DNA from: Kluyvera sp047971185
Lineage (GTDB): Bacteria; Pseudomonadota; Gammaproteobacteria; Enterobacterales; Enterobacteriaceae
Direction: 5' to 3'
DNA: 64,000 nucleotides
NCBI RefSeq assembly: GCF_047971185.1
Contig: NZ_JBKDZH010000033.1
Location: 124,001-188,000 of the forward strand
Part shown: piece after piece, positions 25,789 to 34,174 of the stretch
Layout of the letters: every line of letters begins with the position of its first letter
Numbering within the stretch: the first letter of the stretch is position 1
Made by a program: the position numbers and the translations under genes
The notes under the pieces: generated by a model
The model's input: only the letters and a program-made list of their open reading frames with translations
What the model was told of the DNA's origin: nothing
Databases searched by the model: none

Positions 25789-25812
25789 AGCGGCCCCGTT
25801 TCAGAGGCCGCT
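25789..25812. terminator. Hairpin between the MBL gene and tynA
   Basis: AGCGGCC and GGCCGCT pair around a 10-base loop (CCGTTTCAGA), followed by TTTC. It lies in the 54-bp gap between convergent genes and is a probable, weak bidirectional terminator. Confidence 0.6.
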
Positions 25813-25825
25813 TTCACCTGATGGT

Positions 25826-28093
25826 TTACTTTTTCTTCTCGCCCAGCGTCGGCGTTTCGTCAAAGAAGTTCCACGGCTTCAGCAGCGCGTGCGCCCATTC
25901 AGTGGGCATAATCGGCCACTCCTCGGCGCGCGCCACGTGGGTAGTGCCGGTGGTGATCCACACCACGTCGTCCTGGTTGCTGAGCGATTCGTCATCTTTC
26001 GCATACGCCCCCAGCCCGGTGTCGTGCACGGAGCGGTTCGGGTATTTGCCTTCCGGATAGCGCTCTTGCTGATGGTAGCGGGTGACCCACAGCTGCTTAT
26101 CCATAAAGCTCAGACGATGGTAGATCCACTCATCTGGCGCGAATTTCGCACCCGTCGCCGCCGGGTGAGTGCCGCCTGCATACGGGATAATCTGATAAGA
26201 AACTGGATTCCCCATGCGGTTTTCTTTGCTGGTGTTGCTCAGCAGACGTATGGTGCCCGGGTCGAATTTCTGCGCCGCTTGCTGTTCAGATTCAATCGTA
26301 TACTGGTTCACCTGCATGGTACTGGTGCGCGGGCCACCCGCGGTGTTTGGCTTCACTTCCGGGTCCATCGCCACCAGGGTGTTATTTTCACCGTCGACGT
26401 CCAGGTCGAGACGGAAGTTGTAAATATGCTGGTGGGTGGTGCCGACGATATTATGGTCGATCAGCGTACCGTAACGGGTATCGTCTTTGGCGCTCGGGTC
26501 GTGCATGGTCTTCGCTTTCACGCCTTTCACCGCTTCAATCCCGGTCGCTCCGGCGTCGATGCCGATGGTGCCGTTTTCGTGGAATACCCAATCGAAGAGG
26601 TAATCGTAGTTACCCACGGTACTGATCCAGCGCACCACCAGTTCGCGGCGTTCGGTGCTGACGTTGGGCTGGCCCATCTCCTGGTGTTTATATTCTGGCC
26701 CGGCGTAGCGTTCGAAAATGGCGATCGCGCGCGGGATGGTGGTTGGCGTACCGGTATAGTCGGCGATGGTTTCATCCAGCAGCACGGCGTTGTTTGGCGC
26801 GTCTTTACCCCGGGCGATGGGCGAGGTGAGCGTACCCATGCCGTAGTCACCGGAATCCAGATAGGCCTTGAAGTACCAGCCAACGTCCGGGTCGCCGTAA
26901 GGAACGATCATCCCGCCGAGCGATCCTTCATACATAACCTGACGTTTTTTGCCATTGTCGTTATAGGTCACGGTGGACAGAATCGGCCCCACGCGGGAGT
27001 TCAGCCGCAGGTGGAAATCCCAGTTCTGCCAGTGAATCCTATCGCCGGTAATGGTGTAGTTTTTGCCTTCCGGCTCGATGATCTCCAGCGGGTTCATCGC
27101 TTTCGCAACGCGGTCGCGGCCATCGAACGGACGTGGCACCATCGGCGCGGGGATCACCGGGCCTTCTTCAATCTTGATGATTTTTTTCTGCTCAAGGTCG
27201 ACCACGGCCACCACGTTTTCAATCGGATGCGCCCAGTAGTTGCCGTCGCCGACATCGAGGTAGCTCACCACTTTCAGCAGGCGGGCATCCTGCGTCAGAC
27301 CATCTTTGCCGTCGAAATAGCCCACGGTCAGCGGGGTGGTAATCACTTTGCTGGTGTCTTTAATACCGTGTTTTTTCAGCACGTCGGCAAATTCGCTACT
27401 GGCGTTGATAATGTTCTGCACGCTGGCGAAATCGTCGAGCAGCACCATGCCGTGAGCGTCTTTAATCGGCGTCCAGGAGAGAATTTTTTTGTTCTGCAGG
27501 TCGACCACGGCTTCGACGATGTGCTTGCCGTCCAGCATGACAACGTCGGCGGTGCGCGGTGCGTTCACCGCCGTACCGTGCAGCGCAAAGTCCCAGACCG
27601 CTTTTTTATCCGGTTCGTGCAGCGAGATTTCGGTGAAACGGGTATTGGGCTGGAACTCCGGTGCGGATTTTACAATGGTTACCGCTTCGCCGATCTCCGC
27701 CGAGGAGAGGGAGTTCAGCGGGTGGGGAGCTTTCTCCACCTGGAACGTCTGGTCGAGGCCCGACTGGAAGACGTCGTTGATAAAGGTATCGGAAACCCAG
27801 GCTTTTCCGTTTTTCATCACCACCGGCACCTGCAGATTCAGCGTCTTACCGTTCACGATGGCGGTTTTTGCGCCCGGCTTAACCTTCACGAACGCGCCGT
27901 CTTTGATCAGCGTGTACATCCGGGCGTAATCATCCCACTGAACGTCAGCGCCAAACTCCTGCAACGTTTTGTCCATCGGCACCATGTGCGCTTCGCCGCC
28001 GTGGGCCAATACCGGAGCTTGCCAGGCGCACAGCAGGGCGACAGCCAGCGCCAGCGCTGTTTTAGGGTTTGAACGAATCGAGCCTTTTGCCAT
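25826..28093 (-). CDS. tynA: Copper-containing primary amine oxidase TynA (MaoA)
   Basis: 755 residues with a signal peptide ending near Ala30; a periplasmic enzyme that oxidises phenylethylamine, tyramine and related amines to aldehydes, releasing ammonia and hydrogen peroxide. Tyr496 in GNYDY is the precursor of the topaquinone cofactor. Asp413 in AYLDSGDYG is the catalytic base, and His554 and His556 in THQH are copper ligands; all align with E. coli numbering. A periplasmic N-terminal domain of the E. coli type is present (HMVPMDKTLQEFGADVQWDD). FeaR-type sites lie upstream at 28170-28206. Its aldehyde product is the FeaB substrate. Confidence 0.97.
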   Translation of the reverse strand: MAKGSIRSNPKTALALAVALLCAWQAPVLAHGGEAHMVPMDKTLQEFGADVQWDDYARMYTLIKDGAFVKVKPGAKTAIVNGKTLNLQVPVVMKNGKAWVSDTFINDVFQSGLDQTFQVEKAPHPLNSLSSAEIGEAVTIVKSAPEFQPNTRFTEISLHEPDKKAVWDFALHGTAVNAPRTADVVMLDGKHIVEAVVDLQNKKILSWTPIKDAHGMVLLDDFASVQNIINASSEFADVLKKHGIKDTSKVITTPLTVGYFDGKDGLTQDARLLKVVSYLDVGDGNYWAHPIENVVAVVDLEQKKIIKIEEGPVIPAPMVPRPFDGRDRVAKAMNPLEIIEPEGKNYTITGDRIHWQNWDFHLRLNSRVGPILSTVTYNDNGKKRQVMYEGSLGGMIVPYGDPDVGWYFKAYLDSGDYGMGTLTSPIARGKDAPNNAVLLDETIADYTGTPTTIPRAIAIFERYAGPEYKHQEMGQPNVSTERRELVVRWISTVGNYDYLFDWVFHENGTIGIDAGATGIEAVKGVKAKTMHDPSAKDDTRYGTLIDHNIVGTTHQHIYNFRLDLDVDGENNTLVAMDPEVKPNTAGGPRTSTMQVNQYTIESEQQAAQKFDPGTIRLLSNTSKENRMGNPVSYQIIPYAGGTHPAATGAKFAPDEWIYHRLSFMDKQLWVTRYHQQERYPEGKYPNRSVHDTGLGAYAKDDESLSNQDDVVWITTGTTHVARAEEWPIMPTEWAHALLKPWNFFDETPTLGEKKK

Positions 28094-28169
28094 TGTGACC
28101 TCATCTTATCGTTATGGTGTGCCGTGCGGCTTTAGTCTCTTAACCTAACAGCCGTTGGTCACCGGACGT

Positions 28170-28206
28170 TTGCTTGCGCTTGCCAGGTTGTTTGTCAGTT
28201 TTGCCA
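28170..28206 (-). promoter_or_regulatory. Two FeaR-type sites upstream of tynA, 21 bp apart
   Basis: On the minus strand TGGCA-N8-AAA begins at 28206 and TGGCA-N8-CAA begins at 28185. The first fits the FeaR motif TGNCA-N8-AAA exactly. The 21-bp register is the same as at feaB. The pair ends 77 bp before the tynA start, leaving room for core promoter elements. Confidence 0.7.
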
Positions 28207-28210
28207 GTGA

Positions 28211-28235
28211 CAAAAAATGCCTCCGTAGAGGCATT
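28211..28235 (-). terminator. Intrinsic terminator of paaZ
   Basis: On the minus strand an 8-bp perfect stem (AATGCCTC and its complement, 4-base loop) is followed by six T. It lies 25 bp past the paaZ stop and only 4 bp before the distal FeaR-type site of tynA, so it insulates the tynA promoter from paaZ read-through. Confidence 0.92.
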
Positions 28236-28260
28236 GGCGGCTGTTGTCGGTGGTAGGCAA

Positions 28261-30306
28261 TTACGCGGGGAAATCGCTCTGCTGGCGGGCAACCAGCGTC
28301 AGAATGGAGTACAGCGCTACCGCCTGCTGATGCTGGTTGAAAATCTCTACCGCCCATTCCACCACTCCGGTGGCTTTCTCGTCGGCATTGCGCTGGCGCT
28401 TGACGGTTTTACGCTTGCAGGTCAGACGCACCTGGATGGTATCGCCCGGTTTCACCGGTTCGATAAAGCGCAGGTTTTCCATGCCGTAGTTGGCAATCAC
28501 CGGGCCGACGCCCGCATCGACGAACAGGCCCGCCGCCGCGGAAATCAGGAAGTAGCCGTGCACCACGCGCTCGCCGAAGATCGAGTCGGCGGCGGCAATT
28601 TTGTCCATATGGGCGTAGAAGTGGTCGCCGCTCAGGCAGGCAAAGTTGACGATGTCCGCTTCGGTTAACGTGCGGCGTGGCGTCAGCAGGCTGTCGCCGG
28701 GCTGGATCTCTTCAAAATATTTACGGAACGGGTGAACGCGATCTTCCGCCACTCGCGCGCCGCGTACCCACTGCTGGCCAATCGCGGCGAGCATGGTCGG
28801 GCTGCCCTGAACGGCAGTGCGCTGCATATAGTGCTTCACGGCGCGCAGGCCGCCGAGCTCTTCGCCGCCGCCCGCGCGTCCCGGGCCGCCGTGCACCAGC
28901 TGCGGCAGCGGGGAGCCGTGGCCGGTGGATTCGACCGACGACTCTTCATTCAACACCTGAATTCGCCCGTGGGCACGGGCCGCGCCGAGGATAAACGCCC
29001 GCGCCAGCTCGCCGCTGGCGGTCACCAGCGTACCGGCCAGGCTGCCTTCACCCGCGCGGGCCAGCGCCATCGCGTGTTCGCGGTCCTGATACGGCATCAG
29101 CGTCGCTACCGGGCCGAAGGCTTCAATAGCATGTACCGCCGCGATTTCGTCCGGCTGCGGGCAGAACAGCAGCGTGGGCGGGAAGAACGCGCCGGCGGCG
29201 TGAAGATCGGCTTTCCCGCCCAGCAGCACTTCGCATCCTGCCGCCACCAGACGATCGACGTTATCCTGCACGTCCTGACGCTGCTCGCGGTTCACCAGCG
29301 CGCCCATCTTCACGCCTTCCTGCGCCGGGTCGCCAACCACCACCTTTTGCAGACGGGCAATCAGCGCTTCGCTCACCGCTTTCACCTGCGCCTGCGGCAC
29401 GATAATGCGGCGAATGGCGGTGCATTTCTGCCCGGCCTTGGTGGTCATTTCGCGCACCACTTCGCGAATAAACAGCGCAAATTCCGGCTGTTCTGCAGTG
29501 ACATCGTCGCCCAGTACGCAGCAGTTCAGCGAGTCCGCTTCCATGGTGAAGGGCACCGATTTGGCCACCAGATTCGGGTGCACGCGCAGCTGTTGCCCGG
29601 TATGCGCCGAGCCGGTAAAGGTCACCACATCCTGGCTGTCGAGGTGGTCGAGCAGGTCGCCCGCGCCGCCGCAAATCAGGCTGATTGCGCCGTCTGGCAC
29701 CAGCCCGCTGTCGATAATCGCTTTCACCATCGCCTGGGTCAGCTGAGCGGTGGCGGTGGCCGGTTTGATAATGGCAGGCATCCCGGCAAGCCAGGTTGGC
29801 GCCAGCTTTTCTAACATCCCCCAGCAGGGGAAGTTAAAGGCGTTAATGTGCACCGCAACGCCGGATTTAGAGGTCAACAGGTGACGCGCCGCAAAGCCGC
29901 CCTGTTTGGATAGCGGGATCAGTTCATCTTCCGGCCACAGGGTGTCGTCCGGCAGCTCGCGCCCACCCAGGCTGGCGTAGGTGAAGAGGGTGCCGATACC
30001 GCCTTCGATATCCACCCAGCTGTCGCCGCGCGTGGCGCCCGTCTCGGCGGAGATGGCATAGAAATCCTCCTTGAGTTCCATCAGATATCTGGCGACGGCT
30101 TTCAGCATTGCGCTGCGTTCAATAAAGGTCATCGCCTGTAACGCCTTGCCGCCGTGCTCAATCGCGTAGCGGCGCGCCTGCGCCATATCCAGCCCCTCGC
30201 TGGTCACTTCCCACAGCGGTTCGCCGCTGATGGCGTGGTGAAGGGGGCGGGCGCGGCCCCGGCCGGTTTGCCAGGTGCCGGACAAATAGCTGGCTAACTG
30301 CTGCAT
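28261..30306 (-). CDS. paaZ: Bifunctional oxepin-CoA hydrolase / 3-oxo-5,6-dehydrosuberyl-CoA semialdehyde dehydrogenase PaaZ
   Basis: 681 residues, as in E. coli. It opens the oxepin-CoA ring and oxidises the resulting semialdehyde in aerobic phenylacetate breakdown. The N-terminal aldehyde dehydrogenase domain (1 to about 520) has Glu256 and Cys295 (AGQKCTAIRR). The C-terminal MaoC-like hotdog hydratase domain (about 535-681) has CLSGDHFYAHMD with the catalytic Asp and His. A GGAG site precedes the ATG. It is transcribed away from paaA-K from its own promoter and ends at a strong terminator. Loss of the dehydrogenase half in other bacteria leads to shunt products, so the intact fusion matters. 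Confidence 0.97.
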   Translation of the reverse strand: MQQLASYLSGTWQTGRGRARPLHHAISGEPLWEVTSEGLDMAQARRYAIEHGGKALQAMTFIERSAMLKAVARYLMELKEDFYAISAETGATRGDSWVDIEGGIGTLFTYASLGGRELPDDTLWPEDELIPLSKQGGFAARHLLTSKSGVAVHINAFNFPCWGMLEKLAPTWLAGMPAIIKPATATAQLTQAMVKAIIDSGLVPDGAISLICGGAGDLLDHLDSQDVVTFTGSAHTGQQLRVHPNLVAKSVPFTMEADSLNCCVLGDDVTAEQPEFALFIREVVREMTTKAGQKCTAIRRIIVPQAQVKAVSEALIARLQKVVVGDPAQEGVKMGALVNREQRQDVQDNVDRLVAAGCEVLLGGKADLHAAGAFFPPTLLFCPQPDEIAAVHAIEAFGPVATLMPYQDREHAMALARAGEGSLAGTLVTASGELARAFILGAARAHGRIQVLNEESSVESTGHGSPLPQLVHGGPGRAGGGEELGGLRAVKHYMQRTAVQGSPTMLAAIGQQWVRGARVAEDRVHPFRKYFEEIQPGDSLLTPRRTLTEADIVNFACLSGDHFYAHMDKIAAADSIFGERVVHGYFLISAAAGLFVDAGVGPVIANYGMENLRFIEPVKPGDTIQVRLTCKRKTVKRQRNADEKATGVVEWAVEIFNQHQQAVALYSILTLVARQQSDFPA

Positions 30307-30464
30307 GGTTATTCTCCAGATATGTTACGTAATCACGCCTTTAATAGTTCTTTTATGAATCACGAATTGCAAGCCCGAATTTAATAATTTGTTAACAATG
30401 CAATCGTGGGCACTGTGCGGGTATTGATTATGTTGCTGTTTTATCTAAATAAACCAAAAGGCTT

Positions 30465-30480
30465 TGCGGTGCACATCACA
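30465..30480. promoter_or_regulatory. CRP-like site between paaZ and paaA
   Basis: TGCGG-TGCACA-TCACA has the 6-base spacing of a CRP site with a perfect right half and a 3/5 left half. CRP is known to activate the paaA and paaZ promoters in E. coli. Confidence 0.5.
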
Positions 30481-30540
30481 GAATTCACAAACAAAATTTG
30501 TGGTTTTATTTAACTAAGATGTAACTTTTACAAAACAAAA

Positions 30541-30579
30541 TGATTCACAAAAATTGATTTGTTGAATTTATCGGAATCA
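30541..30579 (+). promoter_or_regulatory. PaaX operator in the paaA promoter
   Basis: TGATTC (30541-30546) and GAATCA (30574-30579) are perfect inverted half-sites separated by exactly 27 bp, the layout I recall for PaaX binding at the E. coli paaA promoter. The operator ends 12 bp before the paaA start. A single GAATCA half-site also lies at 30357-30362 near the paaZ start. Confidence 0.78.
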
Positions 30580-30591
30580 TAAGGTGATGAC

Positions 30592-31521
30592 GTGACAGAA
30601 GAACAACGCTTTGACCAGCGCATTGCGCAGGAAACCGCCATTGAGCCGCAGGACTGGATGCCGGATGCCTACCGCAAAACGCTCATCCGCCAGATTGGCC
30701 AGCACGCGCACTCGGAAATCGTCGGCATGCTGCCGGAAGGCAACTGGATCACCCGCGCACCGACGCTTCGCCGTAAAGCGATTCTGCTGGCCAAGGTGCA
30801 GGACGAAGCCGGGCACGGTCTGTACCTCTACAGCGCGGCGGAAACCCTCGGCTGCGCTCGCGAAGATATCTACCAGAAGATGCTCGACGGGCAGATGAAG
30901 TACTCCTCGATCTTTAACTATCCGACGCTCAGCTGGGCGGATATCGGCGTTATCGGCTGGCTGGTCGACGGCGCGGCGATCGTTAACCAGGTGGCGCTGT
31001 GCCGGACTTCCTACGGCCCGTATGCCCGGGCGATGGTCAAAATCTGCAAAGAAGAGAGTTTCCATCAGCGGCAGGGCTTTGAAGCCTGCATGGCGCTGGC
31101 GGCGGGGAGTGAAGAACAGCGTCAGATGCTGCAGGACGCGATTAACCGCTTCTGGTGGCCGGCGCTGATGATGTTTGGGCCGAGCGACGACCAGTCGCCG
31201 AACAGCGCCCGCAGCATGGCGTGGAAGATCAAACTGCACTCCAACGACGAACTGCGCCAGCGCTTCGTCGACAACACCGTCCCGCAGGTTGAGATCCTGG
31301 GCATGAACGTGCCGGACGCCGACCTGCAATTTGATGAAGCCACCGGGCACTATCGCTACGGCGAAATTGACTGGCAGGAGCTTAATGAGGTGATCAACGG
31401 GCGCGGCATCTGTAACCACGAACGTCTGGGCGCCAAGCGTAAAGCCTGGGAAGAGGGGGCATGGGTGCGCGAAGCCGCGCTGGCTCATGCCGAAAAACAA
31501 CGCGCTCGCGATGCCGCCTGA
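30592..31521 (+). CDS. paaA: Phenylacetyl-CoA epoxidase catalytic subunit PaaA
   Basis: 309 residues, the E. coli length. PaaA holds the diiron centre of the PaaABCE multicomponent oxygenase that makes ring-1,2-epoxyphenylacetyl-CoA. Ferritin-like diiron helices are visible: KVQDEAGHGLYLYSAAE and KICKEESFHQRQGFEA carry Glu/His ligand pairs. The start is GTG with AAGGTGA upstream. It is the first gene of paaABCDEFGHIJK; the PaaX operator and a CRP-like site precede it. The paaE lesion would affect this enzyme's electron supply. Confidence 0.97.
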   Translation: MTEEQRFDQRIAQETAIEPQDWMPDAYRKTLIRQIGQHAHSEIVGMLPEGNWITRAPTLRRKAILLAKVQDEAGHGLYLYSAAETLGCAREDIYQKMLDGQMKYSSIFNYPTLSWADIGVIGWLVDGAAIVNQVALCRTSYGPYARAMVKICKEESFHQRQGFEACMALAAGSEEQRQMLQDAINRFWWPALMMFGPSDDQSPNSARSMAWKIKLHSNDELRQRFVDNTVPQVEILGMNVPDADLQFDEATGHYRYGEIDWQELNEVINGRGICNHERLGAKRKAWEEGAWVREAALAHAEKQRARDAA

Positions 31522-31532
31522 GGAGAAAAAAG

Positions 31533-31820
31533 ATGAGCAAAACGTACTGGCCGTTATACGAAGTGTTTGTCCGCAGCAAGCAGGGTTTGTCGCACCGTCA
31601 TGTGGGCAGCCTGCACGCCGCCGATGACCAGATGGCGCTGGAAAACGCGCGCGACGCCTACACCCGCCGCAGCGAAGGCTGCTCCCTCTGGGTAGTGAAG
31701 GCGAGCGAAATCGTGGCTTCTCAGCCGGAAGAGCGCGGGGCGTTTTTCGACCCCGCCGAAAGCAAAGTCTACCGTCACCCGACGTTCTACACCGTGCCTG
31801 ACGGCATGGAACATATGTGA
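31533..31820 (+). CDS. paaB: Phenylacetyl-CoA epoxidase structural subunit PaaB
   Basis: 95 residues from the ATG at 31533, with an AGGAG ribosome site. It is a small subunit of the PaaABCE epoxidase that bridges the PaaA-PaaC heterodimers. The sequence YWPLYEVFVRSKQGLSHRHV and EGCSLWVVKASEI is typical of the family. It lies 11 bp after paaA and 7 bp before paaC. Confidence 0.97.
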   Translation: MSKTYWPLYEVFVRSKQGLSHRHVGSLHAADDQMALENARDAYTRRSEGCSLWVVKASEIVASQPEERGAFFDPAESKVYRHPTFYTVPDGMEHM

Positions 31821-31827
31821 GGCAACG

Positions 31828-32583
31828 ATGAACAATCTAAATCCCGTTGCCGCATACGCGCTGCGCCTTGGCGATAACGGCCTGGTGCTGGCCCAGCGTT
31901 TAGGCGCCTGGTGCGTCCACGCGCCGGAGCTGGAGATCGATCTGGCGCTGGCCAATATCGGCCTTGACCTGCTGGGCCAGGCGCGCAATTTCCTCAGCTA
32001 CGCCGCCGAGCTTAACGGCAGCGGTGACGAAGACACGCTGGCCTTTGGCCGCGACGAACGCCAGTTCAGCAACCTGCTGCTGGTCGAACAGCCCAACGGT
32101 AACTTTGCCGATACCATCGCCCGCCAGTTTTTTATCGATGTCTGGCACGTGGCGCTGTTCAGCCGGCTGGTGAACAGCCGCGATGCGCAGCTGGCCGCGA
32201 TTGCCGCCAAAGGGCTGAAAGAGGTGCGCTATCACCAGCGGTTTAGCCGCGGCTGGCTGGAGCGTCTGGGCAACGGCACCGCGCTTTCCGCCCAGCGGAT
32301 GCAGCAGGCGGTCGATACCCTGTGGCGCTACACCGGCGAGCTGTTCCTGGCCGACGAGCTGGAAATCAGCCTGAGCGAGCAGGGCATTGCCGTCGACCCG
32401 CGCGAACTTCAGGCCGAATGGCAGGCCACGGTGCATACCGCGCTGCTGGATTCCGGCCTGACGATCCCGGAAGAAGCGGCGTTTCGTCGTGGCGGCAAGC
32501 AGGGGCTGCACAGCGAACATCTCGGCCCGATGCTGGCGGAGATGCAGTATTTACAGCGGTCGTATCCCGGCCAGCAGTGGTAA
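31828..32583 (+). CDS. paaC: Phenylacetyl-CoA epoxidase structural subunit PaaC
   Basis: 251 residues, a ferritin-like helical subunit that pairs with PaaA but lacks a full diiron site. Segments such as LANIGLDLLGQARNFLSYAAE and IDVWHVALFSRLVNSRD fit the E. coli protein (248 residues). A GAGG ribosome site overlaps the end of paaB. In the complex PaaC supports PaaA and is needed for activity. Confidence 0.96.
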   Translation: MNNLNPVAAYALRLGDNGLVLAQRLGAWCVHAPELEIDLALANIGLDLLGQARNFLSYAAELNGSGDEDTLAFGRDERQFSNLLLVEQPNGNFADTIARQFFIDVWHVALFSRLVNSRDAQLAAIAAKGLKEVRYHQRFSRGWLERLGNGTALSAQRMQQAVDTLWRYTGELFLADELEISLSEQGIAVDPRELQAEWQATVHTALLDSGLTIPEEAAFRRGGKQGLHSEHLGPMLAEMQYLQRSYPGQQW

Positions 32584-32595
32584 TCGGAGGTGGCT

Positions 32596-33096
32596 ATGCA
32601 ACGACTCACCGCCATCGCGCCCCCGGAGGTGCATACCGTCTGGGAATTACTGAGCGCGATCCCTGACCCGGAAGTGCCGGTACTGACCATTACCGACCTC
32701 GGCATGGTGCGCTGCGTTGAGCGTCACGGCGACGGCTGGGTGATTGGCTTTACGCCGACGTACTCCGGCTGCCCGGCGACCGAGCATCTGCTGGGGGAAA
32801 TTCGCGCGGTGATGGTCGAGCATGGCTACATGCCGGTGCACATTGTGCTGCAGCTCGACCCGCCCTGGACCACCGACTGGATGAGGCCGGACGCCCGCGA
32901 GCGTCTGCGGCAGTACGGCATCAGCCCACCGCAGGCCCACGCTTGCCACGCGGGCGAAATGCCGAAAGATGTGCTCTGCCCGCGCTGCGGCAGTGCCCAC
33001 ACCTCGCTGATTAGCGAATTCGGCTCCACGGCCTGCACAGCGCTGTACCGCTGCGAAAGCTGCCGTGAACCCTTGGATTACTTTAAATGTATGTGA
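32596..33096 (+). CDS. paaD: PaaD, Fe-S assembly factor for the phenylacetyl-CoA epoxidase
   Basis: 166 residues from the ATG at 32596; the in-frame GTG at 32590 overlaps the GGAGG ribosome site, so it is not used. The N-terminal part is a MIP18/SufT-like domain (AIPDPEVPVLTITDLGMVR and TPTYSGCPATEHL). The C-terminal part has a four-cysteine zinc-ribbon (CPRCGS and CESCRE). It is not part of the oxygenase itself but is needed for phenylacetate growth, probably for Fe-S maturation of the complex. Confidence 0.95.
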   Translation: MQRLTAIAPPEVHTVWELLSAIPDPEVPVLTITDLGMVRCVERHGDGWVIGFTPTYSGCPATEHLLGEIRAVMVEHGYMPVHIVLQLDPPWTTDWMRPDARERLRQYGISPPQAHACHAGEMPKDVLCPRCGSAHTSLISEFGSTACTALYRCESCREPLDYFKCM

Positions 33097-33103
33097 GGTC
33101 GCG

Positions 33104-34174
33104 ATGACAACATTTCATTCGCTTACCGTGGCGAACGTCGAGGCGGAAACCCGCGATGCGGTCACCATCACCTTTGCCATTCCCGACGGCCTGCGTAACG
33201 CGTACGCCTTCCGCCCGGGCCAGCACCTGACGCTAAAAACCCGCATTGGCGGGGAGGAACTGCGCCGCTGTTATTCCATCTGCCGCAGCCGCTCGCCGTC
33301 CGAAATCAGCGTGGCGGTGAAAGCCATCGACGGCGGCCGCTTCTCCCGCTATGCCCAGCGCGATATCCAGCAGGGCATGGAACTTGAGGTGATGGTGCCG
33401 CAGGGCCACTTCGGCTATCAGCCGCAGGCCGGGCGCGAAGCGCACTATCTGGCGATTGCTGCCGGTTCCGGGATTACCCCGATGATGGCGATTATCGAAG
33501 CCACGCTGGCCACCGAACAGGCCAGCCGCTTCACGCTGATCTACGGCAACCGCAGCAGTCATAGCATGATGTTCCGCCAGGCGCTGGCCGACCTGAAAGA
33601 TCGCTACCCGCAGCGTTTACAGGTGGTGCATCTGTTCAGCTAGGAGTCGATGGACAGCGATCTGCTGCAAGGGCGCATCGACGGCGACAAGCTGCGCGCG
33701 CTGTCGGCACACCTGTTGGATTTCAGCCGCTTTGACGACGCCTTTATCTGCGGCCCGTCGGCGATGATGGACGACGCGGAAATCGCGCTGCGCGAGCTGG
33801 GCGTGCCGGAGAAATCCATTCACCTTGAGCGCTTCAACACCCCGGGCAGCAGCGTGAAACGCGCTACCGGCGTACAGGCGGAGGGCCGCACGGTGACCAT
33901 CCGCCAGGACGGTCGCGATCGCCTGATTGCGCTCAGCGCCGAAGATGACAGCATTCTCGATGCCGCACTGCGTCAGGGCGCTGACCTGCCGTTCGCCTGC
34001 AAGGGCGGCGTGTGCGCGACCTGCAAATGCAAAGTGGTGCGCGGCGATGTGGCGATGGCCGCCAACTACAGCCTTGAGGCCGACGAAGTGGCGGCGGGTT
34101 ACGTGCTCAGCTGCCAGGCGCTGCCGACCAGCGGCGACGTCGTGGTCGATTTTGACGCCCGGGGGATGGCATGA
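33104..34174 (+). pseudogene. paaE: PaaE epoxidase reductase, interrupted by an in-frame amber codon
   Basis: From the ATG at 33104 to the stop at 34174 is exactly 356 codons plus stop, the E. coli PaaE length, but codon 180 (33641-33643) is TAG. E. coli has CAG (Gln) at this place in the run LFSQ. The frame is the same on both sides. The N-terminal part has the FAD domain (RPGQHLTLKT, RCYSICRS) and the start of the NADPH domain (AAGSGITPMMAI). After the stop come ICGPSAMMDDAE and the ferredoxin motif CKGGVCATCKCKV. PaaE passes electrons from NADPH to PaaA. An AGGAG with only 3 bases spacing precedes an ATG at 33650, so a 174-residue fragment could be reinitiated. Unless suppressed or a base-call error, electron transfer should be lost. 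Confidence 0.9.

Noticed and set aside
25889..28072. A 727-codon open frame antisense to almost all of tynA
   Set aside because: tynA is certain from its catalytic residues. The antisense frame has no recognisable domain, is very His/Val/Arg rich and follows from codon bias in a GC-rich gene.
28732..29814. A 360-codon frame antisense to paaZ
   Set aside because: paaZ is intact with both catalytic domains, and the reverse frame has no domain or start signal.
33065..34174. Reading paaE as two normal separate genes
   Set aside because: The two parts are in one frame, together match the full E. coli length, and the break falls inside the NADPH-binding domain, so a nonsense mutation or base error is simpler.
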